DNA of 64,000 nucleotides from the NCBI GenBank assembly GCA_963843275.1, contig CAWJJM010000010.1, forward strand, positions 372,001 to 436,000, read 5' to 3'. The position numbers and the translations under genes are program-made. Shown here one piece after another: positions 53,284-62,740 of the stretch (positions within the stretch are counted from its first letter, which is position 1; each line of letters starts with the position of its first letter). The notes beneath the pieces are model-generated. The model saw only the letters and a list, made by a program, of their open reading frames with translations. It made no database searches and was not told where the DNA came from. This DNA comes from CAWJJM01 sp963843275. Lineage in GTDB: Bacteria > Acidobacteriota > Thermoanaerobaculia > Multivoradales > JBCCEF01.

Positions 53284-55197
53284 TCAGCGCCCCGTCGACC
53301 CGGAGGGGTCGCACGGGCAGCTCGGAACCGCCAGCGTCCACTCGACGTCGAAGTTGCCGCGGGTCAACCCGCGCACCGGGCGGGTCAGGGTGTTGGGGCT
53401 GCCGCCGGAGGTCTCGACCGACTGGTCGGCGCCGCCCTCGATTTCGATGATCGACGGGGTCAGGTTGCGGACCCGCAGCGGCACTGGCTCCGTGGTGCCC
53501 GACACCTCGAGGCGCATCGGGGTCGACTCGCCGCGCAGCAGCCGCTCGCTGTCGAGCGCGCCGCCGATCTCGATCACCTCGACCTCCGCCCGGCAGCTCG
53601 GCGCGTACCCGGCCTCACCCGTCCCCGACACCGCCTGGGGTCCGAGGCCGAGGTCGGCGGGCAGGCGCAGCCAGACGGTGCGCTGGGACGCCGACACCGG
53701 GACGCCGGCCGGGTGGCCGCCGATCGCCAGACCCTGCCAGGCCGCCGGGGTCGGGAAGCGGCCGCAGACGCAGATCAGCTCGCCGGGCTGGGCGAAGCGG
53801 GTCGCCGCTTCGAAGCAGGGCGCCGGCGCCGCGCCGGGCTCGGCGGCCGGCGGTGGGGGCACCACCTCCACGCCCGGGACCCGGGGAACGTCCAGCCAGA
53901 CGTCCCCGTACAGGTCGACGTACTGGAGCGACAGGGCGGCGCCCGGCGCCAGGTCCTCCGGCACCTCGGCCACGTAGACGGTGCCGGAGAGCAGGTCGGC
54001 GGACTCCGGCTGCGGCGGCTTGCCGGTCGGGCGGCCGCCGCGCGGCGGGTGGGACGCCGCGGCCATCTCGCTCCAGGCCGGATCGCGCGGTCCGAAGCGG
54101 CAGCCGGCCGCGGTCGGCTCGGCGCGCAGCGCCACCAGCCGCACCGCCTCGCCGTCCGTCGTCAGCCCGGGATCGTCGGCCCAGCTCACCGTCGCCGGCG
54201 CGGCGCCGGGGACCGCGGCGCGCCAGGTCTGGAGACCCTCGCCTCCGGCGGGCCGCGGCGCGCCCGTCGCCGCGCCGCCACCTTCCGGCGCCACGGCGAT
54301 CGCGTAGCGGATGTTGCGGATCGATCCCATCGCGGGGTCGTGCCGCGGCTTCAGGACGTTCGACAGCCTCTGCCGGGTGCGCGGGGAGAGGTCGCGGAGG
54401 AGCCATCCCGTCGCGGCACCTCCGGCGTCGTCGGCGGGCGAGACCGGGATCGAACCGCCGTCGCCCAGCTCGCCGGCGGCGGCCAGCGCCGCCGCCACGG
54501 GCGCCAACTCGTCGCAGGCACCGGGCAGACCGGTGAGCTCGAAGTCCGGCGGCAAGGCCGCCTCCAACTTGATGTTCGACCGCGTGGTGTTGACCAGGCC
54601 GCGGGCGATCGACGGCCACTCGTCCTCGTCGAAGGGCTCGGCGACGACGCCGGAGAGGACGAAGCTGCCTCCCGGCGGCAGGCGGGCGGTTCCCTTGGCC
54701 GGGCTCGAGAGTGTCGAGCCCAGGGCGCGGAACGCGACCGTCTCCCCCGGCGACACCCGCTCGGGGAGCTGCACGATCCCTTCGAGGCTGCCCCGGGCCT
54801 GGGGCGCCGGAACGACCGGCGGCACCACCCCCTGCCGCCGCAGGAGCACCCGCCCGTCGCGGCGCACTTCGTAGCCCAGCTCGTGGGGCAGGTCGGCGTC
54901 GCCCAGCGACAGGCGGAGGCGGACCGGGGGCGTCACGTCCGGGCCCGCGACCGTCAACCGCCGCCCCTTGCGCGACAGGTCCCAACCGTCGGGGAGGCGG
55001 CGCCCCGGCCGGAGCGCCCGCGCCGCGTCTCTCGGCAGGTCGAGGATGACCTCGTCGAAGGCGCCGCCGCGGGGAGCGTCGATGCGGATCGCTCCCCCGG
55101 GATTCTGTTCGAGGATCACGTCGATGTCGGGAATCGGTTCGCCGGCGGAGGCCGGCAGGGCCACCAGGACGAGCAGCAGCGGCAGGATGCGGCGCAT
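53284..55197 (-). CDS. Large secreted protein with beta-rich domains, function unknown
   Basis: 637 residues from an ATG at 55197 after GGGAGG. Signal peptide ILPLLLVLVALPASAGEP. The mature part is Pro/Gly-rich with many beta-type stretches: DLSRKGRRLTVAGPDVTPPV, RVSPGETVAFRALGSTLS, LSLQYVDLYGDVWLDVPRVP and LRLEVSGTTEP-like ends. Single Cys residues pair up near the C-terminus (FEAATRFAQPGELICVCGRF, PSCPCDPSGS). I see no known enzymatic motif. It could be a surface or periplasmic matrix protein built of immunoglobulin-like folds. It is read opposite to the glycan genes around it. Confidence 0.7.
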   Translation of the reverse strand: MRRILPLLLVLVALPASAGEPIPDIDVILEQNPGGAIRIDAPRGGAFDEVILDLPRDAARALRPGRRLPDGWDLSRKGRRLTVAGPDVTPPVRLRLSLGDADLPHELGYEVRRDGRVLLRRQGVVPPVVPAPQARGSLEGIVQLPERVSPGETVAFRALGSTLSSPAKGTARLPPGGSFVLSGVVAEPFDEDEWPSIARGLVNTTRSNIKLEAALPPDFELTGLPGACDELAPVAAALAAAGELGDGGSIPVSPADDAGGAATGWLLRDLSPRTRQRLSNVLKPRHDPAMGSIRNIRYAIAVAPEGGGAATGAPRPAGGEGLQTWRAAVPGAAPATVSWADDPGLTTDGEAVRLVALRAEPTAAGCRFGPRDPAWSEMAAASHPPRGGRPTGKPPQPESADLLSGTVYVAEVPEDLAPGAALSLQYVDLYGDVWLDVPRVPGVEVVPPPPAAEPGAAPAPCFEAATRFAQPGELICVCGRFPTPAAWQGLAIGGHPAGVPVSASQRTVWLRLPADLGLGPQAVSGTGEAGYAPSCRAEVEVIEIGGALDSERLLRGESTPMRLEVSGTTEPVPLRVRNLTPSIIEIEGGADQSVETSGGSPNTLTRPVRGLTRGNFDVEWTLAVPSCPCDPSGSTGR

Positions 55198-55363
55198 GGA
55201 ACCTCCCTGGCCCCGGGAAGACGGATCCTCGCGGGCCGGCCGGCGGCGGCACGGCCACGGCGAAGGAAGGGGACCCGGGGCATGTCGTTCGGATCGACCC
55301 GCAGTATCCCACGCGCCGCGTTCCCCGGCCGGCGGCGCGGAATGGAGGCGGGGCACGGCCGCT

Positions 55364-55369
55364 TATAAT
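55364..55369 (+). promoter_or_regulatory. Perfect TATAAT -10 box before the second DUF362 gene
   Basis: TATAAT in a GC-rich context, 48 bases before the ATG at 55418. No -35 of consensus type is found 16-18 bases upstream. GAGAGAGAGG near 55401 can serve as ribosome-binding site. Confidence 0.45.
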
Positions 55370-55417
55370 CGACCGTCCCGGCCGCCGCCGGAAGATCCCC
55401 GAGAGAGAGGTCCCCCG

Positions 55418-56533
55418 ATGCCCATCCGAGCCAAGGTCGCCGTCCTCAAGACGCAGCCCGAGACCGTCCTCGAAGACGTCGCCCGCACCATGGAGCTGGC
55501 CGACGCCCGGCGGCACCTCGACCCGTCGGCGACCACCATCCTCAAGGACAACATCTCCTGGCACTTCCCCTACCCGGGGGCCAACACCACGCCCTGGCAG
55601 CTCGAGGGCACGATCCGGAAGCTGCGCGCCGACGGACTCGCCGACCTGGTGTGCGTGCAGAACGACACCGTGGTGACCGATCCGAAGAAGGGCGAGCGGC
55701 TCAACCGCTACCTGCCGGTGCTCGAGCGCTACGACGTGCCGGTGCGCTACAACTGCTTCCCCGAGGACCTCGCCTGGGTGCGCTACGAGCCGCAGGGGGA
55801 GCTGCTGGTGCTACCGCAGATCTTCCCCGAGGGCATCACCATCCCCGAGTTCTTCCTCGGCAAGAACGTCGTCCACCTGCCGACGGTGAAGTGCCACATC
55901 TACACCACCACCACGGGGGCGATGAAGAACGCCTTCGGGGGGCTGCTCAACACCCGCCGCCACTACACGCACTCGTGGATCCACGAGACGCTGGTCGACC
56001 TGCTGACCATCCAGAAGGAGATCCACTCCGGGATCTTCGCGGTGATGGACGGCACCACCTGCGGCAACGGCCCGGGGCCGCGCACCATGGTTCCGGTCGA
56101 GAAGGACGTGCTGCTGGCGTCGGCCGACCAGGTGGCGATCGACGCCGTGGCGGCGAAGATGATGGGCTTCGATCCGCTGTCGATCAAGTACATCCGGCTC
56201 GCCCACGAGCGCGGCCTCGGGGTCGGCGACCCGCGCGAGATCGAGGTGGTGGGCGAGGACGTGTCGAGCTGGAACTTCCGCTTCACCGTGGGCGACAACG
56301 CGGTGTCGCGCTTCGGCGACCTGGTGTGGTTCGGGCCGCTGCACCGCCTGCAGAAGCTCCTCTTCCGCACCGGGCTGGTCTACTTCTTCGTCTTCGGCTC
56401 GTTCTTCTACCACGACTTCCTGTGGTACCCCACCCTCGGCCGGCGCCGCATCGAGCGCTACAAGAAGACCAGCAAGTGGATGCGCCTGTTCGAGCAGTAC
56501 CCGGAGCACACCGAGCGCAGCGCCGTCGCCTGA
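55418..56533 (+). CDS. DUF362 domain protein (cytoplasmic type)
   Basis: 371 residues. MPIRAKVAVLKTQPETVLED, TTILKDNISWHFPYPGANTT, NVVHLPTVKCHIYTTTTGAM and KNAFGGLLNTRRHYTHSWIH are DUF362-type blocks. They are followed by IFAVMDGTTCGNGPGPRTMV and ASADQVAIDAVAAKMMGFDP. There is no signal peptide. A C-terminal extension has an aromatic stretch (GLVYFFVFGSFFYHDFLWYP) that may associate with the membrane. Two Cys in conserved-looking loops could bind metal, but no CxxC motif is present. It lies at the start of the second half of the glycan locus. Function unknown; the untypical aromatic tail separates it from the Tat-exported DUF362 at 23405. Confidence 0.83.
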   Translation: MPIRAKVAVLKTQPETVLEDVARTMELADARRHLDPSATTILKDNISWHFPYPGANTTPWQLEGTIRKLRADGLADLVCVQNDTVVTDPKKGERLNRYLPVLERYDVPVRYNCFPEDLAWVRYEPQGELLVLPQIFPEGITIPEFFLGKNVVHLPTVKCHIYTTTTGAMKNAFGGLLNTRRHYTHSWIHETLVDLLTIQKEIHSGIFAVMDGTTCGNGPGPRTMVPVEKDVLLASADQVAIDAVAAKMMGFDPLSIKYIRLAHERGLGVGDPREIEVVGEDVSSWNFRFTVGDNAVSRFGDLVWFGPLHRLQKLLFRTGLVYFFVFGSFFYHDFLWYPTLGRRRIERYKKTSKWMRLFEQYPEHTERSAVA

Positions 56534-56556
56534 GCCGTCCCCCGGACGAAGCCCCG

Positions 56557-57560
56557 ATGCCCGCCCGACCGGATCCCTCCCCCCGCCGGGCCGCGACCAG
56601 GGCACCACCACCGCCTTCGACCGCCTCGGCCGGCGGCTCGTCATCCCGGCGCTGCTGGCGGTGGCCGCTTTCCTCGGCCTCGCCCTGTACGGCGACCTCG
56701 GCGAGGTCGGGTCACAGCTCGCCGGCTTCGACGCGCGTCTCCTCGTCCCGGTCCTGGCCCTTTCCCTGGTCAACTACACGCTCCGTTGGATCCGCTGGGA
56801 CCTCTACCTGCGCACCCTGGGAGTGCGCCTCGCCCTCCGCGACAGCCTCGGCACCCTGCTGGTGGGCTTCGTCCTCTCCGTGACGCCCGGCAAGGCGGGG
56901 GAGCTCGGCAAGGCGTGGCTGGTCCGCAGGCTCGGCGGCGGACCCGCCCTCCACAGCGTTCCGGCCGTCGTCGGAGAGCGCCTCACGGATATCCTCGGGG
57001 TCGTGCTGCTCGCCGGGTTCGGAGGCCTCGTGCTGCCCCACGGGGGATGGCTGGCCGTCGCGGCGATCGCGCTGACCGTTGCCGTCGCGCTGCTGGCGGG
57101 CTGGCGGCGTGCATCCCGGGGCGTCCTCGCCCTCTCCGCCCGCATCCCCGGGATCCGGCGCCACGTCCCGGCGCTCGAGGAGCTCTCCGAGCGCCTCCGC
57201 ACCCTGCTCTCACCCCGGCTGCTGTCCACCGGGGTGGCCCTGTCCGCGGCGGCGTGGGGAGCCGAGGCGATGGGCTTCCTGCTCGTCGTGCGGGGCCACC
57301 ACGCCGGCGGCGGCTCCTTCGGTCCGCTCGCCGCCCTCTTCGACTACGCGGCCGCCACGCTCGCCGGCGCGCTGTCGATGCTCCCCGGGGGGCTGCTCGC
57401 CTCCGAGGGCAGCCTGGTGGCCCTCCTCGACGCCCAGGGGCTGAGCGCCGCCGCGGCCGCATCGGCGACCCTGGTGACGCGGGCGGCGACCCTGTGGTTC
57501 GCGGTCGCCCTCGGGCTGGTCGCGCTCCCCGGCGTGGTCCGCCGTGCGAGGCGGGCGTGA
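56557..57560 (+). CDS. UPF0104 / lysylphosphatidylglycerol-synthase-like transmembrane protein (AglD-type), frameshifted at the N-terminus
   Basis: About 300 residues with seven to eight helices: LLVPVLALSLVNYTLRWIRW, LLVGFVLSVTPGKAGELGKA (the conserved P-G-K-x-G-E motif), VVGERLTDILGVVLLAGFGG and a C-terminal ATLAGALSMLPGGLLASEGS. Proteins of this family flip or modify lipids, or act in lipid-linked saccharide pathways. A GTG at 56661 starts inside the first helix. An ATG at 56557 (MPARPDPSPRR) would join the correct frame (FDRLGRRLVIPALLAVAAFL) if one G is restored to the GGG at 56588-56590. Its stop overlaps the next gene as GTGA. Confidence 0.78.
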
Positions 57561-59569
57561 GCCTCTCGCCGCAGACCGCCCCGAACGCGCCGAGCGGGCC
57601 GGGCCCGGCCCCTGGCCGCCGGCTCCTCCCGTGGGTGCTCGCCGGCCTCGCGGTCGCGCACCTGGCCTGGAGCCTTCTGGCCGTGGTCCCGGGGCACCTG
57701 AGCATCGACGAGGGGACCTACCACTTCATGGTCCACAGCCTGGAGCGGGGCCGTCCCCTCGAGATCGAGAACGGCTACCGCGAGCTCCCTTCCCCGGAGC
57801 TGCGGGCCGGGATGTTCCGCGAGCGGGACGGGCGCCTCGTCTCGCAGTATCCGGAGCTGTTCACCTTCCTGGCCCTGCCCTTCTACGCGGCCTGGGGATA
57901 CCGCGGACTCTTCCTCCTCAACGCCCTGGCCTTCCTCGGCATCGTGGCGCTGACCTGGGACCTCGGCCGGCGGCTGTTCGATTCCCACGTCGCCTCGGTG
58001 GCCGCGCTGGTGCTCGGCCTCTCGACATTCCTCTGGGACTACTCGCAGGCGGCCTGGCCGCACGCCTCGACGACCCTGCTCGTCCTCGCCGCCTTCTGGT
58101 GCGCGGTCCGCGGGCTCCAGCCGGGCAGCGTCTGGGGCTGGCCGCTCGCGGCCGGCCTGATCGCCGGCCTCGCGCCGGGGGTCCGGCTGGACGCCGCGTT
58201 CGCCTGGCCGGCGATCCTGTTGCCGGCGCTGTTCGCATGGCCGCCGCGCTGGAAGCGCGCCGCGGTCACCGCGCTCGCCCTGCTGCCGGGCCTGGCGCTG
58301 ATGTCGTTCCTCAACGCCGAGAAATTCGGCGTCTGGTCCCCGTTCCACTACGGCGCCCGGGGCAACGGCGCGACCAGCGGCCCCTCGCCCTACCTCCCGC
58401 TGGTGGCGGCCGGAGCGGTGGCGCTCGCGGTCCTCTGGGGGCTCAGCCGACGCCGGCTGGCCCAGCGGCTGGCCGGCCGGCCGGTGTGGGTCGTCGCCGG
58501 CCTGGCGGCGATCGCCCTGCTCGCCCTCGCGCTCCCGGCGACACGCGAGGTCCTGCGCCGCGTGTGCGAAGGCGCGGCCCAGCTCGTCGTCGACCTGCGG
58601 TTCCGGGACCTCTCGATCCAGGAGCCCGCGCTGCATCGCACACCCGACGGCGCCCTCGTCTACCTCGGGGCGTTGAAGAAGTCGCTGCTGCAGAGCTGCC
58701 CGTGGCTGCCGCTGGCCCTGCTCCCGGCGTTCGCCCTGCGGACGGGCCGCAGGTGGACCGCCTGGCTGCTCCTGCTCCCGTTGCCCCTGGGGTACCTCGG
58801 CGCCTACTCGTTCTTCGCGTGGCACGGAGGCCTGAGCCTGAACCTGCGCTACCTGCTGCCCGCGCTGCCGTGCCTCGCCCTGCTGGGAGCCGCCGGCTGG
58901 TGCGAGCTGACCGCCTCCCTCCCCCGCCCGTGGGTGGCCGCGGGGGCCGGAGCGCTGGCCGCCGGCATCGCCTCCCGGCTGCTGCTGCCGCGGATGTGGG
59001 GCACGCCGCCGGAACAGGAGGGCCCCCTCCTGGACCTCCCGCTGGCGCTCGCCGCGGCGCTCGCCGTTGGCCTCGTCGCCTTGCTCCTCCTGGGCCGCCG
59101 CCGCTCCGGGGTCCTGCGGCACACCGTCGCCGCACTCGCCGGCGCCGCCTTCGCCTGGGCGGCCCTCGTCACCTTCGTCTACGACGCGCCGCGCGCGCGC
59201 GCACACCGGGCGGAGAACCTCGCCGTCTCGGAGCGGGTGGCCCCCTGGCTCGAGCCGGACTCGCTGCTCATCGTGCCCTATCCCGACCCCTTCTTCTCCC
59301 TGATGGAGATCGAGGGGGTGTCGATCGCCGTGCCCGGCAGGGACGGCTTCGCCGACTTCCGCCGCCTCGTCGGCCATGCCCTCGACGCCGGGCGGCCGGT
59401 CTACGCCGCGCTGCCGCGGCCGATGTGGAGCCGCCTGGGGGAGGCGGGCCTCCTCGACGGCCTGCTGTTGCGACCGGCAGGGCCCGGGGCGCCGATCCTC
59501 CGCATCCTGCCCGCTCCGCGCGCGAACGCCCCCGCCAGCGCCGCGGCCACCCCGCGAGCGACCCCCTAA
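57557..59569 (+). CDS. GT-C/GT39-like membrane glycosyltransferase
   Basis: 670 residues from the GTG overlapping the previous stop. About twelve helices; the first loop reads VPGHLSIDEGTYHFMVHSLE, with the Asp-Glu pair used as catalytic base in GT39/ArnT-type enzymes. LVSQYPELFTFLALPFYAAW, AAWPHASTTLLVLAAFWCAV and FFAWHGGLSLNLRYLLPALP follow, the last typical of the family. The C-terminus is a soluble domain of about 130 residues. It probably transfers a sugar from a polyprenyl-phosphate donor on the periplasmic side. Acceptor unknown. Confidence 0.8.
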   Translation: MSLSPQTAPNAPSGPGPAPGRRLLPWVLAGLAVAHLAWSLLAVVPGHLSIDEGTYHFMVHSLERGRPLEIENGYRELPSPELRAGMFRERDGRLVSQYPELFTFLALPFYAAWGYRGLFLLNALAFLGIVALTWDLGRRLFDSHVASVAALVLGLSTFLWDYSQAAWPHASTTLLVLAAFWCAVRGLQPGSVWGWPLAAGLIAGLAPGVRLDAAFAWPAILLPALFAWPPRWKRAAVTALALLPGLALMSFLNAEKFGVWSPFHYGARGNGATSGPSPYLPLVAAGAVALAVLWGLSRRRLAQRLAGRPVWVVAGLAAIALLALALPATREVLRRVCEGAAQLVVDLRFRDLSIQEPALHRTPDGALVYLGALKKSLLQSCPWLPLALLPAFALRTGRRWTAWLLLLPLPLGYLGAYSFFAWHGGLSLNLRYLLPALPCLALLGAAGWCELTASLPRPWVAAGAGALAAGIASRLLLPRMWGTPPEQEGPLLDLPLALAAALAVGLVALLLLGRRRSGVLRHTVAALAGAAFAWAALVTFVYDAPRARAHRAENLAVSERVAPWLEPDSLLIVPYPDPFFSLMEIEGVSIAVPGRDGFADFRRLVGHALDAGRPVYAALPRPMWSRLGEAGLLDGLLLRPAGPGAPILRILPAPRANAPASAAATPRATP

Positions 59570-59635
59570 GCCCCGGAGGCCCTGCACCGGGGCCGGGACC
59601 GCGCCTCCCCAGGAGCGCCATGCCGCCGGCGCCCT

Positions 59636-59664
59636 TTGACACGCCCCGGGGCGCCGCTTACGAT
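59636..59664 (+). promoter_or_regulatory. Sigma-70-type promoter before the GT4 gene
   Basis: TTGACA (59636-59641, perfect), a 17-base spacer and TACGAT (59659-59664). Transcription should start about 59671, only 3 bases before the ATG at 59674, so the message would be leaderless. It is the best consensus promoter I found in the window. Confidence 0.7.
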
Positions 59665-59673
59665 GCCGCCGAC

Positions 59674-60822
59674 ATGCCCTCCCGCGGGATGCGCGTCTGC
59701 GTCGCCGGTACGTTCGATCCCGCGTTCCATCGCAACCGCCACCTGTTCCGTCTGCTCGCGCTGGCGGGGCTGGAGACCGAGGTCGTCCACCTCCCGCTCT
59801 GGGGGTTCCGGGAGGATCGCGTGGTGCGCCGGGGGCGCCTCCGACTCGCCGCCAGGGCGGTCGTGGTGCTGCCACGGATCGCCGGGCGCCTGCTGCGCTG
59901 CGCCCCGCGGCCGGACGTCCTCCTGGTTCCGTACCCGGGTCACCTGGACATGCCGCTGCTCGCCCTGGTGGCGCGGCGGCGCCGCGTGCCGGTGGTCTTC
60001 GACCCCTTCCTCTCGCTCTTCGACACCGTGATCGAGGACCGCGGCCTCGCCCGGCCCGGCTCGGCGCTCGGCCGGGCTCTCGCCTTCCTCGATCGCCGGG
60101 CCTGCCGCGCGGCCGACCTCCTGCTCGCCGACACCCCCGAGCACGCCCGCCGGTTCAGCGACCTCTCCGGCGTGCCCGCCGAACGCTTCCGGGTGCTCTG
60201 GGTGGGAGCGGACGAGACCCTCTTCCGGCCCCTCGACCAGCCGCCGGAGCCGGGCCGGATCCTGTTCTACGGCACCTACATCCCGCTGCACGGCATCGAC
60301 GTGATCCTGCGGGCGGCGGAGCTGCTCCGCGACCATCCGTTCCGCTTCCGGCTGATCGGCACCGGCCAGGAGCGGGCGCACGCCGAGGCCTTCGTGCAGC
60401 GCCACGGCCTGCCGAACGTGGAGCTGGCCGACCCGGTGCCGCTCGAGCGGCTGCCCGACGAGATCGCCCGCACCTGGCTGTGCCTCGGCATCTTCGGCAC
60501 CTCCGAGAAGGCGGCGCGGGTGATCCCCAACAAGGTCTTCCAGTGCCTGGCGGTGGGCCGCCCGGTCCTCACGGCGGCGACGCCGGCCATCGCCAGCGCC
60601 TTCGACCCCGGGGAGGTGTTGACCGTCCCTGCCGGCGACCCCGGCGCCCTGGCGGCCGCGATCCGCGCGGCGGCGGACGATCCGCGCCGGGTCGAAGCGG
60701 TCGCCGCGGCCGGCCGCCGGCGCTTCGCCCTCGACTATCGCGGCGAGGTGCTCGCCGAGGCACTGCGCAGCCACCTCGCGGAGGCCGCCCGGGGCGGCGG
60801 GAGGCGGGATGGCCTGGGTTGA
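59674..60822 (+). CDS. Glycosyltransferase family 4 (GT-B fold)
   Basis: 382 residues from the ATG at 59674; an ATG at 59689 (MRVCVAGTFDPAFHRNRHLF) is possible. The GT-B fold shows an N-terminal nucleotide-type sheet, then ILFYGTYIPLHGIDVILRAA, FRLIGTGQERAHAEAFVQRH and VELADPVPLERLPDEIAR. The catalytic E-x7-E-like region lies in GIFGTSEKAARVIPNKVFQC. It transfers a sugar from a nucleotide donor in the cytoplasm. The ATG lies 3 bases after the predicted start of transcription. The end overlaps the methyltransferase gene by 14 bases. The larger open frame upstream is a shadow of the GT39-like gene. Confidence 0.85.
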   Translation: MPSRGMRVCVAGTFDPAFHRNRHLFRLLALAGLETEVVHLPLWGFREDRVVRRGRLRLAARAVVVLPRIAGRLLRCAPRPDVLLVPYPGHLDMPLLALVARRRRVPVVFDPFLSLFDTVIEDRGLARPGSALGRALAFLDRRACRAADLLLADTPEHARRFSDLSGVPAERFRVLWVGADETLFRPLDQPPEPGRILFYGTYIPLHGIDVILRAAELLRDHPFRFRLIGTGQERAHAEAFVQRHGLPNVELADPVPLERLPDEIARTWLCLGIFGTSEKAARVIPNKVFQCLAVGRPVLTAATPAIASAFDPGEVLTVPAGDPGALAAAIRAAADDPRRVEAVAAAGRRRFALDYRGEVLAEALRSHLAEAARGGGRRDGLG

Positions 60823-61552
60823 GTCTCCGAGCTATCTGCTGCGGCGTTGGACCGTGCTCCGCGAGCTCGGACCGGTGCCCCGTGGCCGCCTTCTCGAGAT
60901 CGGCTGCGGCGCCGGTGACCTGCTGGTCCGCCTGGCCGCGGCCGGCTTCGCGGTGAGCTGCGTCGAGACCTCGCCACCGGCCCGGGAGGAAGCCGCCGCG
61001 AGGCTGCGGCGCCACGGCCTCGCCACGCGCCCGGCCGCCGCTCTCGACGAGGTGGCGGGGAGCTTCGACGTCGTCCTCGCCTGCGAGGTCCTGGAGCACA
61101 TCCGCGACGACGCCGGAGCGCTCCGCGCCTGGGTCTCCCGCCTGGCGCCGGGCGGGCGCCTGCTGCTGACGGTGCCCGCGCACCCCCGGCGCTTCGGCGC
61201 CTCGGACGCCTGGGCCGGCCACTTCCGCCGCTACGATCGCGAGCGGCTCGTGCGGCTCGCCGCCGGGGCGGGCCTGGAGATCGAGCGGCTGCTCTGCTAC
61301 GGCTTCCCCCTGGGCAACCTGATCGAGCCGGTGCGGAACCTCCTCAACCGTCGCCGGCTGGCCCGCGACCCGGCGCTCGGCCGCGCCGAGCGCACCGCCC
61401 GCAGCGGCATCGAGCGGACGGCGGAGCACCGCCTGCGCTGGCTGGCCCGGCCAGCCCTGATCGCGCCGTTCGGCTGGCTGCAGCTGCCCTTCCTGGGCAC
61501 CGGGCTGGGGACCGGCTTCCTGCTCCTCGCCCGGCGCCGCAGCGCGGCCTGA
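60809..61552 (+). CDS. Class I SAM-dependent methyltransferase
   Basis: 247 residues. Motif I is RLLEIGCGAGDLLVRLAAAG. VLACEVLEHIRDDAGALRAW and RLAPGGRLLLTVPAHPRRFG follow, then SDAWAGHFRRYDRERLVRLA, a pattern seen in methyltransferases of saccharide and lipid-linked pathways. The C-terminus has a hydrophobic patch (LPFLGTGLGTGFLLLA) that could touch the membrane. The start lies inside the last codons of the GT4 gene, so the two are translationally linked. Likely substrate: a sugar or polyprenyl intermediate; not proved. Confidence 0.83.
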   Translation: MAWVESPSYLLRRWTVLRELGPVPRGRLLEIGCGAGDLLVRLAAAGFAVSCVETSPPAREEAAARLRRHGLATRPAAALDEVAGSFDVVLACEVLEHIRDDAGALRAWVSRLAPGGRLLLTVPAHPRRFGASDAWAGHFRRYDRERLVRLAAGAGLEIERLLCYGFPLGNLIEPVRNLLNRRRLARDPALGRAERTARSGIERTAEHRLRWLARPALIAPFGWLQLPFLGTGLGTGFLLLARRRSAA

Positions 61553-61669
61553 CCAGCCCGCGGAGGAGGCCGTCCCCGCCGCCCCGGACGGCCCGATCCG
61601 CCCGCCGCGCGGCGCTTCCGCGGCCCTCGCCGGCGGGCGGTGCGGTGATAGGATTCCAGCGAGAACCTG

Positions 61670-62725
61670 ATGAAACTGGTGCTCCAGATCCCCTGCTACA
61701 ACGAGCAGGACACCCTGCCCGTCACGCTCGCCGCCCTGCCCCGCACGGTGCCGGGGATCGACGCGGTCGAGTGGGTGGTGATCGACGACGGCAGCACCGA
61801 TCGCACGGCCGAGGTCGCCGCCGAGATGGGCGCCGACCAGGTGATCCGGCACTACCGCAACCGCGGCCTCGCCCGCGCCTTCATGACCGGCCTCGCCGCG
61901 TCGCTGGAACGCGGCGCGGACGTCATCGTCAACCTCGACGCGGACAACCAGTACTGCAGCGACGACGTGCCGCGCCTGATCGAGCCGATCCTCGCCCGCC
62001 GCGCCGACATGGTCATCGGGACGCGGCCGATCGGCGAGATCGCCCACTTCAGCCGGCTCAAGAAGCTCCTGCAGCGCCTCGGGAGCTGGGTGGTGCGCAA
62101 GTCGAGCGGCATGGAGGTGGAGGACGCCCCGAGCGGCTTCCGCGCGCTGAGCCGCGAGGCGGCGTTGCGGATGAACGTCTTCAGCCGCTACACCTACACG
62201 CTGGAGACCATCATCCAGGCGGGCCAGGTCGGGATCGCCGTCGAGACGGTACCGATCCGCGTCAACGAGGACCTGCGGCCCTCGCGCCTGGTCCGCAGCG
62301 TCCCCGCCTACGTCGTGCGGTCGGTCCTCACCATCGTGCGCATCTTCATCACCTACCGGCCGTTCCGCACCTTCATGGCCCTCGGCTCGGTGCTCCTGCT
62401 CGCCGGCGTCGCCCTCGGCGTGCGCTTCCTGGTCCACTACCTCACCACCGGCGGCGCCGGGATGGTGCAGTCGCTGATCCTCGCCGCGGTGCTGCTGCTG
62501 ATGGGCTTCCAGCTCGCCCTGTTGGGCGTGCTGGCGGACCTCGTCGCCGTCAACCGCAAGCTCCTCGAGGACGTCCAGTTCCGACTGCGGCGCCAGACGT
62601 TGCCGCCCCCCGCCGGAGCGGCCGACCGGACGGGCGGACCGGCGCCGTCCCCGTCGGCGGTCGCCGGGCCTCCGGCCGGGGACGCCGCCGAGCGGATCGC
62701 GGCGCGCGCCCGGGGCGGCCGCTAG
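61670..62725 (+). CDS. Glycosyltransferase family 2, dolichol-phosphate-mannose-synthase-like
   Basis: 351 residues. GT-A fold: LQIPCYNEQDTLPVTLAALP, VVIDDGSTDRTAEVAAEMGA, NRGLARAFMTGLAASLERGA and VNLDADNQYCSDDVPRLIEP (DxD metal site). Two C-terminal helices (MALGSVLLLAGVALGVRFLV and ILAAVLLLMGFQLALLGVLA) anchor it. Such enzymes charge polyprenyl phosphate with a sugar, making the donors used by GT-C enzymes like those upstream. A TAGGAT at 61649-61654 precedes the ATG by 15 bases. A Pro/Ala tail of about 50 residues is unusual. Confidence 0.88.
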   Translation: MKLVLQIPCYNEQDTLPVTLAALPRTVPGIDAVEWVVIDDGSTDRTAEVAAEMGADQVIRHYRNRGLARAFMTGLAASLERGADVIVNLDADNQYCSDDVPRLIEPILARRADMVIGTRPIGEIAHFSRLKKLLQRLGSWVVRKSSGMEVEDAPSGFRALSREAALRMNVFSRYTYTLETIIQAGQVGIAVETVPIRVNEDLRPSRLVRSVPAYVVRSVLTIVRIFITYRPFRTFMALGSVLLLAGVALGVRFLVHYLTTGGAGMVQSLILAAVLLLMGFQLALLGVLADLVAVNRKLLEDVQFRLRRQTLPPPAGAADRTGGPAPSPSAVAGPPAGDAAERIAARARGGR

Positions 62726-62740
62726 CCTCGGGGCACCACC

